Below are positions 16,694 through 23,150 of a stretch of DNA of 42,318 nucleotides, piece after piece. A program made the position numbers and the translations under genes. Source of the stretch: an uncultured Clostridia bacterium (GTDB taxonomy: Bacteria > Bacillota > Clostridia > Oscillospirales > Oscillospiraceae); assembly GCA_946547105.1 (NCBI GenBank), contig CAMNOV010000009.1:1-42318 (forward strand). Direction: 5' to 3'. Each line of letters opens with the position of its first letter. Position 1 is the stretch's first letter. A model generated the notes under the pieces. The model was not told where the DNA came from and made no database searches. It saw nothing but the letters and a program-made list of their open reading frames with translations.

Positions 16694-17976
16694 AAAGGAT
16701 CACGCACCGCGCTTTTTCCCTGCTGCTGCTGGCGGCGCTCATCGTGGCGGGGCTTGCGCTTTATACGATCCGTTATGTGGACGACGGCCGGGACTGGGCG
16801 CTGTCCTTCGCGCGGGCCAATTCCGGCTCCGGCGGCGCGCTGACCGACCGCAGCGGCCGTCTGCTTGCCAGCTTCGACGCGGTGGAAAACCGCTATGCCG
16901 AGGACGCGGCCACGCGCACCGCCTGCTACGCCGTCACCGGCGACTACTGGGGCCGCAGCGGCACCGGCGCGCTGACCTGCTTCTGGGACGACATGCACAA
17001 TTACAGCCTGCTGACCGGCACCACCCACTCCGAAGCCGTCGATCTGCAGCTGACCGTGGACGCAGCCCTCTGCCGGACGGCCTATGAGGCGCTCGGCGGG
17101 CGCAAGGGCGCCGTGATGGTGATGGATTACAAGACGGGCGAAGTGCTGTGCATGGTCTCCGCCCCCTCGGTCGACCCGCTCGATACGGGCGAGCCGCCGG
17201 AGGGCGCGTATCTGAACCGCTGCCTCACGTCCAGCTTCACGCCGGGCTCGGTGTTCAAGCTGGTCACCGCCGCCGCGGCCATCGAAACCGTGCCCGACAT
17301 GGACGCGCGCCTCTTCACCTGCGAGGGCGAGACCGAGATCGCGGGCGTCAGGATCGTCTGCGCCGGCGAGCACGGCACACAGACCTTCGAGCAGGCGCTC
17401 GCCAATTCCTGCAACGTGGCCTTCGCGGAGATCGCCGTCAAGGTCGGGCAGGAGAACATGATCGCTCATGCGCGCAGCTATGGGCTGCTCGACCGGCACG
17501 ATCTGGACGGCATCCCCAGTGTTGCCGGCAGTTATCCCCTGGATTTCATCGGCGACCCGGAGCTGGCCTGGTCCGGCATCGGGCAGAGCACCGACCTTGT
17601 CAACCCCTACGCCATGCTGCGCTTCGTCGCGGCAGTGGCCAACGGCGGCAAGCTTGCCGAGCCCCATCTGATCGCCGGGCGCAGCGGCCCCTTCACGCGT
17701 CTGGTCGAAGAGGACACGGCGGATCGGCTCGCCGCCATGATGAACTACAACGTCGCGTCCCACTACGACGGGGCGTACAACTTCCCGGGTCTGAACCTCA
17801 GCGCCAAGACCGGCACGGCGGAGCTCGGCGACGGCAGCAGCCACGCCTGGTTCGTCGGCTTTTTGGCGGACGAGGAGCACCCCTACGCCTTTGTGGTGCT
17901 GGTGGAGAACGGGGGCGGCGGCCTGTACGCGGCCGGTCCCGTAGCCAACGCCGTGCTGCAGCAGGCAGTACGTTAG
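16690..17976 (+). CDS. Small class B-like penicillin-binding protein (transpeptidase)
   Basis: A 428-residue D,D-transpeptidase that would cross-link the glycan strands made by the preceding SEDS protein. It has an N-terminal membrane anchor (residues 8-28), a short N-terminal segment, and a transpeptidase domain with S187-V-F-K190 (SxxK nucleophile motif), S240-C-N242 (SxN) and K373-T-G (KTGTAEL). The pedestal/dimerisation region is much shorter than in typical PBP2 or PBP3, and it resembles PbpA of actinobacterial rodA-pbpA pairs. ATG 16690 overlaps the ftsW stop. Its TAG stop runs directly into a heptamer repeat. Confidence 0.92.
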   Translation: MKRITHRAFSLLLLAALIVAGLALYTIRYVDDGRDWALSFARANSGSGGALTDRSGRLLASFDAVENRYAEDAATRTACYAVTGDYWGRSGTGALTCFWDDMHNYSLLTGTTHSEAVDLQLTVDAALCRTAYEALGGRKGAVMVMDYKTGEVLCMVSAPSVDPLDTGEPPEGAYLNRCLTSSFTPGSVFKLVTAAAAIETVPDMDARLFTCEGETEIAGVRIVCAGEHGTQTFEQALANSCNVAFAEIAVKVGQENMIAHARSYGLLDRHDLDGIPSVAGSYPLDFIGDPELAWSGIGQSTDLVNPYAMLRFVAAVANGGKLAEPHLIAGRSGPFTRLVEEDTADRLAAMMNYNVASHYDGAYNFPGLNLSAKTGTAELGDGSSHAWFVGFLADEEHPYAFVVLVENGGGGLYAAGPVANAVLQQAVR

Positions 17977-18004
17977 TTTTTAGTTTTCAGTTTTCAGTTT
18001 TTTG
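17977..18004 (+). repeat. Heptamer tandem repeat (4 units) after the pbp stop
   Basis: Units TTTTTAG, TTTTCAG, TTTTCAG and TTTTTTG follow the TAG stop without a gap. The same 7-base family occurs at 3913-3926 and 41757-41784. Confidence 0.75.
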
Positions 18005-18019
18005 AATCACAGGTGCGAT

Positions 18020-19891
18020 ATGATCGACGTATCCGTACAAAATCTGGTCAAAAGCTTTGAGATCGGCAGCAACGTGCTCGACGGGCTGTCCTTCACCGTC
18101 ACGAGCGGCGAGCGCGTCGGCATCCTCGGCCCCAACGGCTGCGGCAAGACGACGCTGTTTCGCATCCTCTCGGGCGAATACGATTACGACGAGGGCGAGG
18201 TGATGATCGCTCCGGGCAAGCGCCTGGGCCTCATCTCCCAGATCCCCGTCTACCCCGAGGGCTGGACGGTGGAGGACGTGCTGCGCGACGCCCACCGGCG
18301 GCTCTACGCCATCGGCGACAGGCTGGAGGATCTGGCCGAACAGCTCGAGCACGACGACTCCCCTGCCCTGCTGCGCGAATACGACCGCCTGAGCGAGGAC
18401 TTCCGCCGTCTCGGCGGCTACGACATGGACGTGGAGCGCAACCGCGTAGCCAACGGTCTCGATATCCCCGCCGCCATGCGGGAGCAGGACTTTGAGACGC
18501 TCTCCGGCGGCGAGAAAACGCGCGTGAACCTTGCGCGGCTCATCCTGGAGGACACCGATATCCTCCTGCTCGACGAGCCGACCAACCACCTTGACCTGCA
18601 CGCCACCGAGTGGCTGGAGGACTATCTGCTGCATTTCAAGGGAACCGTGCTCGCCATCAGCCACGACCGCTGGTTTCTCGACAAGGTGGTGCAGCGCAGC
18701 ATCGAGATCCTCGACGGCAAGGCGGAATTTTACAGCGGCAACTACAGCTTTTACGTGCAGGAGCGGCAGCGCCGCTTTGACGAAAAGCTGAAGCAATACG
18801 AAAAGGACCAGGCCAAGATCGAGCAGCTGCAGCGCGCTGCCGAGCAGATGCACCTCTGGGCCTTCATGGGCGCGGACAAGCTGCACAAGCGCGCCTTTTC
18901 GATGGAAAAGCGCATCGAGAAGCTACAGCAGAGCGAAAAGCCCGTCGAACAGCGGAAGATGAACGTCAAGTTCAAACAGCGCGAGTTTGAGGGCGACGAG
19001 GTGCTGGTCATCGACGGCGTGTCGAAGTCCTTCGGGCAGCGTACGCTCTTTCACGACCTCTGCCTCACGGTCGCCGGGGGCGAGCGCATCGCCCTCATCG
19101 GCGACAACGGCGCGGGCAAATCCACGCTCGTCAAGCTGATTCTCGGCGAGGAGACGCCGGACGCCGGCTACCTGCAGCGCGGCCCCGCCATCCGCACGGC
19201 CTATCTGCCGCAGACGGTGCGCTTTTCCGACGATGCGCGCAGCGCCTATGAGATCATGCTCTACGACGGGCGCTGCCAGCCGCAGGAGGCGCGCGACCGC
19301 CTGGCCGCCTTCGGCTTTCGCGGCGAGGACGTGTTCACGCCCGTGGGCGCGCTCTCCGGCGGCGAGCGCAGCCGGCTCTGCCTGTGCCTGCTGATGGGGC
19401 GGGACATCAACTTCCTCATCCTCGACGAGCCGACCAACCACCTCGATATCGCCAGCCGCGAATGGATGGAGGACGCGCTGTCGGACTATGAGCAGACGCT
19501 GCTGTTCGTCTCGCACGACCGCTGGCTGATCGAAAAATTCGCCACGCGCATCTGGGCGATCGCCGACGGCGTGCTGACCGATTACCGCGGCGGCTACCGG
19601 GAGTACCTCGCCTGGAAGGAGCGGCAGAGTGTCTTCCAGCAGAACGAAAAGCGCGAAAAGGCCGAGAAAAAGCCCGCCGACAAGCGCCCGAAGACGCCGA
19701 ATGCGGCGAAGGCCGCCGCCAAGGTCGAGCGCGAGATTGCCCGACTCGAGGCGCGGCAGCAGGAGCTGGATCAGGAGGCGGAAATGTACTCCGCCGACTA
19801 CCAGAAGCTGATGGAGATCGACGCGGAGCGCGCCTCGCTCGACGAGCAGCTGCTCGCGCTTTATGAACAATGGGAGGAACTGAACATATGA
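18020..19891 (+). CDS. ABC-F family ATPase (ribosome-associated type)
   Basis: A 623-residue soluble protein with two ABC ATPase domains and no membrane part. Domain 1 has Walker A GPNGCGKTT, signature LSGGEKTR and Walker B LLLDEPTNHLD; domain 2 has GDNGAGKST, LSGGERSR and LILDEPTNHLD. The linker between them (residues about 235-320) is charged and helical, as in the P-site tRNA interaction motif. The C-terminus (about 535-623) is a Lys/Glu-rich coiled coil. ABC-F proteins rescue stalled ribosomes or protect them from antibiotics, and which applies cannot be told here. ATG 18020 is preferred, with CAGGTG at 18010-18015 as a weak ribosome binding site. A TTG at 18002 lies within the upstream heptamer repeat and is unlikely. 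Confidence 0.92.
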   Translation: MIDVSVQNLVKSFEIGSNVLDGLSFTVTSGERVGILGPNGCGKTTLFRILSGEYDYDEGEVMIAPGKRLGLISQIPVYPEGWTVEDVLRDAHRRLYAIGDRLEDLAEQLEHDDSPALLREYDRLSEDFRRLGGYDMDVERNRVANGLDIPAAMREQDFETLSGGEKTRVNLARLILEDTDILLLDEPTNHLDLHATEWLEDYLLHFKGTVLAISHDRWFLDKVVQRSIEILDGKAEFYSGNYSFYVQERQRRFDEKLKQYEKDQAKIEQLQRAAEQMHLWAFMGADKLHKRAFSMEKRIEKLQQSEKPVEQRKMNVKFKQREFEGDEVLVIDGVSKSFGQRTLFHDLCLTVAGGERIALIGDNGAGKSTLVKLILGEETPDAGYLQRGPAIRTAYLPQTVRFSDDARSAYEIMLYDGRCQPQEARDRLAAFGFRGEDVFTPVGALSGGERSRLCLCLLMGRDINFLILDEPTNHLDIASREWMEDALSDYEQTLLFVSHDRWLIEKFATRIWAIADGVLTDYRGGYREYLAWKERQSVFQQNEKREKAEKKPADKRPKTPNAAKAAAKVEREIARLEARQQELDQEAEMYSADYQKLMEIDAERASLDEQLLALYEQWEELNI

Positions 19892-20619
19892 AGAAAAACG
19901 ACAGTGCCCTGGCCGCCTCCGTCGGCGCTCTGACCGGCGCCGCCGCGGTGCTGCGCTTTGCGCTGCGCGGCTATGCCTACTGGGGCTATCTGTGTCTGTT
20001 CATCGCGGCGCTGTTGCTGCTGCACCGCCTGCTGCCGCTGGTCTGGTGGCGCGTCGTGCTGATCCTCACCTGCCTCGGCGTGCTGTATTTCTGCGCCGTG
20101 GAGGTACCGATCATCAAAAACGCGCGCACCGACAAAGACCCGGAGCGCGACTATCTGGTCGTGCTGGGCGCGGCGGTCTACGGTGATCAGCCCTCGCTGA
20201 CGCTGGTGCGCCGCCTCGAGGGCGCGCGGGATTATCTGAATACATACCCCGATTCCGTCGCCATCGTCTCCGGCGGCATGGGCAAGGGTGAAACGGTCAC
20301 CGAGGCGCAGGCCATGCACGACTGGCTGATCGAAAACGGCATCCCGGAAGAGCGCGTGCTGATGGAGCCGGAGGCCACCTCGACTCTGGAAAACCTCTCC
20401 AAGTCCTACGATATCATCCGCGCACGCGGCGACGAGCCGGACGGCAGGGTCGCCATCGTCTCCAGCGCATACCATCTCTACCGGGCCAAGCTGATCTCCC
20501 GCGGACTCGGCGCGGAGGCAGCCGGCGTGGCCGCGCCCTGGGGCTATTTCTTCGTGATGCTCAACTATTTCATCCGCGAGGCCTTCGGCGTGACCAAGCT
20601 ATGGCTGCTCGGGCCATGA
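19888..20619 (+). CDS. YdcF/SanA-type DUF218 membrane protein
   Basis: A 243-residue protein with two or three N-terminal transmembrane helices (residues about 8-26, 31-48, 52-68) and an extracytoplasmic DUF218 domain. The domain shows YLVVLGAAVYG, IVSGGMGKGE with TEAQAMHDWL, GIPEERVLMEPEATSTLEN and VSSAYHLYRA, which are the family's conserved blocks. SanA/YdcF proteins are linked to envelope integrity and vancomycin tolerance in other bacteria, but their chemistry is unknown. GGGAGGAA at 19872-19879 precedes ATG 19888, which overlaps the ABC-F stop (ATGA). An in-frame ATG at 19870 overlaps the ribosome binding site and was rejected. A heptamer repeat and a terminator follow. Confidence 0.87.
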   Translation: MKKNDSALAASVGALTGAAAVLRFALRGYAYWGYLCLFIAALLLLHRLLPLVWWRVVLILTCLGVLYFCAVEVPIIKNARTDKDPERDYLVVLGAAVYGDQPSLTLVRRLEGARDYLNTYPDSVAIVSGGMGKGETVTEAQAMHDWLIENGIPEERVLMEPEATSTLENLSKSYDIIRARGDEPDGRVAIVSSAYHLYRAKLISRGLGAEAAGVAAPWGYFFVMLNYFIREAFGVTKLWLLGP

Positions 20620-20621
20620 AC

Positions 20622-20649
20622 ATTCGGAATTCGGAGTTCGGAATTCGGA
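20622..20649 (+). repeat. Heptamer tandem repeat (4 units, ATTCGGA type) after the ydcF-like stop
   Basis: Units ATTCGGA, ATTCGGA, GTTCGGA and ATTCGGA begin two bases after the TGA. The sequence differs from the AGTTTTY repeats, but the 7-base period and the place just after a stop codon are the same. Confidence 0.75.
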
Positions 20650-20700
20650 ATTGTGCGCCATGAATAAAATCGGGGCACGAATTTATTGAAAATGACAAAA

Positions 20701-20733
20701 AACGCCGCGGCAAAAGCCGCGGCGTTGATTTTT
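20701..20733 (+). terminator. Terminator after the ydcF-like gene
   Basis: AACGCCGCGGC (20701-20711), loop AAAA, GCCGCGGCGTT (20716-20726), then GATTTTT. Confidence 0.9.
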
Positions 20734-20753
20734 CCCGGGGAAAGCGCTAAACT
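20725..20753 (+). promoter_or_regulatory. Candidate malQ promoter
   Basis: TTGATT (20725-20730), 17-base spacer, TAAACT (20748-20753). Each box matches consensus at four of six positions and the -35 overlaps the tail of the terminator, so this is tentative. Confidence 0.4.
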
Positions 20754-20798
20754 GAATCAGATTTTTCCCGATCTTTTTTCGGAAAGCGAGTGATTCTT

Positions 20799-22283
20799 AT
20801 GGTCCGCGAAAGCGGCATCCTGATGCCGATGAGCTCCCTGCCCTCGCCCTACGGCATCGGCACGATGGGCAAGAGCGCCTATCGCTTTGTTGATTTTCTG
20901 AGATCCGCCGGCCAGAAATACTGGCAGTTGCTGCCCCTCGGCCCCACGAGCTACGGCGACAGCCCCTATTCCTCCTTTTCCACCTTTGCGGGCAATCCCT
21001 ATTACATCGACCTTGACCTGCTGGTGAAGGACCGCCTGCTGCGCCGCAGCGAGATCGAAGGGCGCGATTGGGGCAATAATCCCGAGCGCGTGGACTACGG
21101 CAGGATCTACGAAAACCGCTTCGAGGTGCTGCGCCTGGCCTATGCGCGCGGCAAAGAGAAGCTGGCCGAAGAAGTGGCCGCCTTCCGGCGCGAAAACGCC
21201 GCATGGCTGGAGGATTACGCCCTCTATATGGCCGTCAAGCGCAGCTTCGGCATGGTCAGCTGGGTGGAGTGGCCGGACGAGGCCATCCGCCTGCACAAGC
21301 CGGAGGCCGTGGAGAAATACCGCCGCGAGCTTGGAGACGACGTGGATTTCTGGTGCTTCCTGCAGTTCCTGTTCTTCCGCCAGTGGAAGGCGCTGCGTGC
21401 CTATGCGCACGAAAAGGGCATCGAATTCATCGGCGACGTGCCGATCTACGTGGCGCTGGACTCCGCCGACGTGTGGAGCGCGCCGCAGTTTTTCCAGCTG
21501 GACGAAAACAACCTGCCCACCGAGGTCGCGGGCTGCCCGCCCGACGCCTTCACCGAGGACGGCCAGCTCTGGGGCAACCCGCTCTATGACTGGGACAAAA
21601 TGAAGGCCGACGGCTTCGGCTGGTGGATCCGCCGCATTGAGGGCGCGGAGAAGCTCTTCGACGTGATCCGCATCGACCATTTCCGCGGCTTTGAGAGCTA
21701 CTGGGCCGTGCCCTACGGCGACAAGACCGCCCGCCGCGGCCATTGGCGGCCCGGCCCGGGCATGGATCTGGTGGGCGTGCTGACGAGCTGGTTCCACAAG
21801 CTCCGCTTCATCGCCGAGGATCTCGGCTTCATGACGCCGGAGGTGAAGAAGCTGCTGGCCGACTCCGGCCTGCCCGGCATGAAGGTGCTGGAATTCGGCT
21901 TCGATGCGAAGGGCGAATCCGACTACATGCCCCACAACTGCGTCAACCGCAGCGTCTGCTACGTCGGCACGCACGACAACGAGGTCGTCAACGGCTGGCT
22001 CAAGAGCACCGACAGGGCTACTCTCCGCTATGCCGCCGAGTATATGCACAAGACGGAGGACGAAAGCTGGTGCTGGGCCATGATCCGCACCGGCATGTCC
22101 ACGGCCTCGCAGCTGTTCGTCATGCAGATGCAGGACGTGCTGGAGCTGCCCGCCCCGGCGCGCATGAACACGCCCGGCACCGCCACGGGCAACTGGCAGT
22201 GGCGCATGCGGCCCGACGCGATCGACGCGCCGCTTGCCCGCAAGATCCGCCGCTGCACCAAGACCTACCGCAGACTGCCATAA
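20799..22283 (+). CDS. malQ: 4-alpha-glucanotransferase (GH77, amylomaltase)
   Basis: A 494-residue GH77 enzyme that moves alpha-1,4-glucan segments between maltodextrins, complementing the glg operon. The N-terminal RESGILMPMSSLPSPYGIG is characteristic, as is GPTSYGDSPYSSFSTFAGNP. Catalytic residues are D293 (IRIDHFRGFESYW), E340 (IAEDLGFMTPEV) and D393 (GTHDNEVVNGW). Length is typical. ATG 20799 is preferred, with AGCGAG at 20785-20790 as a poor ribosome binding site. A GTG at 20790, adding three residues, has GGAAAG only three bases away and cannot be excluded. A MITE-like element starts 16 bases after the stop. Confidence 0.95.
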   Translation: MVRESGILMPMSSLPSPYGIGTMGKSAYRFVDFLRSAGQKYWQLLPLGPTSYGDSPYSSFSTFAGNPYYIDLDLLVKDRLLRRSEIEGRDWGNNPERVDYGRIYENRFEVLRLAYARGKEKLAEEVAAFRRENAAWLEDYALYMAVKRSFGMVSWVEWPDEAIRLHKPEAVEKYRRELGDDVDFWCFLQFLFFRQWKALRAYAHEKGIEFIGDVPIYVALDSADVWSAPQFFQLDENNLPTEVAGCPPDAFTEDGQLWGNPLYDWDKMKADGFGWWIRRIEGAEKLFDVIRIDHFRGFESYWAVPYGDKTARRGHWRPGPGMDLVGVLTSWFHKLRFIAEDLGFMTPEVKKLLADSGLPGMKVLEFGFDAKGESDYMPHNCVNRSVCYVGTHDNEVVNGWLKSTDRATLRYAAEYMHKTEDESWCWAMIRTGMSTASQLFVMQMQDVLELPAPARMNTPGTATGNWQWRMRPDAIDAPLARKIRRCTKTYRRLP

Positions 22284-22299
22284 TTCTTCCGTAGGGAAA

Positions 22300-22468
22300 A
22301 AAGCCTTCCCCTTGAGGGGAAGGCGGCTCGGCCCGATCCCCCGCGAGGGACGAGACAGATGAGGTGCCATCCTTGCCGCTTGCACAATGCTGTACTTTGG
22401 CTGTTTGTTTCCACCTCATCCGCCCCAGTTTGCGAACTGGGGCACCTTCCCCTCAAGGGGAAGGCTTT
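22300..22468. repeat. 169-bp MITE-like palindromic element
   Basis: Perfect 24-bp terminal inverted repeats (22300-22323 and 22445-22468, starting AAAGCCTTCCCC) each fold on themselves as CCTTCCCCTT/GAGGGGAAGG. Inside are a 9-bp inverted repeat GATGAGGTG (22358-22366)/CACCTCATC (22412-22420) and hairpin GCCCCAGTT-TGCG-AACTGGGGC (22422-22443). There is no coding capacity. The structure resembles a non-autonomous, transposase-mobilised or REP-like element. No target-site duplication is evident. Confidence 0.75.
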
Positions 22469-22520
22469 GCTTGCTGCACTTTCACTCCTTACAGTTTCGT
22501 AATGATCCATAATTCGTATG

Positions 22521-22558
22521 AAGAGCCGCCCCGGGATCTCAGTCCCGGGGCGGTTCTT
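22521..22558 (-). terminator. Hairpin containing the metallophosphoesterase stop codon
   Basis: A 16-bp stem (22521-22536/22543-22558, one G-T pair) surrounds a 6-base loop (22537-22542) that holds the TGA of the minus-strand gene. The C-terminal codons form one arm. There is no long T-run beyond it. Confidence 0.6.
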
Positions 22559-23150
22559 CGTCCGTGTCGATCATATATCGCCCGAAGGCGTTGATGATCG
22601 TGGTATTGCCGCGCTGATAGATGCGCTGTGACTGATTGTTGTAGTTGAGGTGCACGTGCCCGTGGATGAAATAGCGGGGCTGCAGCCTGTCGATAAGCGG
22701 CAGGAAGGCCTCGAAGCCCCGGTGTGCAGGCGTCTCGTCGTCCCCGTAGCCCTGCGCGGGCGCGTGAGTCAGGATGATATCCACCCCGCCGGCCCGCCGG
22801 ATCTTCCACCACAGCCGACGGATGCGCCGCTGCATCTGCCGCTCGGTATACTGGTTCTGGCCGCCGCTGTACAGGCCGCTGCCGCCGAGGCCGAGGATGC
22901 GCAGGCCCTTGACCTTCAGGATCGTGTCCTCGGCGCAGTCGCAGCCCTCGGGCGGGTGCGTTTCGTAGCGGTCGTCATGGTTGCCGCGCACATAGACGAG
23001 CGGGCGGTTGGCCATCGTGACCAGAAATTCCAGATAGGCCGCCTTCAGGTCGCCGGCCGAGAGGATCAGATCGGCGCCGTTCAGGTGATCCGGGCGGTAA
23101 TAATCCCAGAGATAGGGCTCCTCCCGGTCCGAAATCAGCAGGATCTTCAT
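22539..23150 (-). CDS. Metallophosphoesterase coupled to the BMP-domain gene
   Basis: A 203-residue calcineurin-like phosphoesterase, cytoplasmic, with no signal peptide. Motifs in order are SDREEPY (residues 7-13), AGDLK (32-36), RGNHDDR (55-61), ILTHAPAQG and IHGHVHLNYNN. The first motif normally reads DxH; here the histidine is missing and D8 is followed by Arg and Glu, so the metal site is altered. It could be a phosphodiesterase acting on a nucleotide or another small phosphoester, but the substrate is unknown. Its ATG overlaps the TGA of the upstream ParB-like/BMP gene (ATGA), so the two are translationally coupled and probably work together. Its stop codon lies in the loop of a hairpin. 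Confidence 0.8.
   Translation of the reverse strand: MKILLISDREEPYLWDYYRPDHLNGADLILSAGDLKAAYLEFLVTMANRPLVYVRGNHDDRYETHPPEGCDCAEDTILKVKGLRILGLGGSGLYSGGQNQYTERQMQRRIRRLWWKIRRAGGVDIILTHAPAQGYGDDETPAHRGFEAFLPLIDRLQPRYFIHGHVHLNYNNQSQRIYQRGNTTIINAFGRYMIDTDEEPPRD

Noticed and set aside
22120-22510. Short open frames across the 22300-22468 element
   Set aside because: They translate inverted repeats and the malQ antisense strand; no start signals or motifs.
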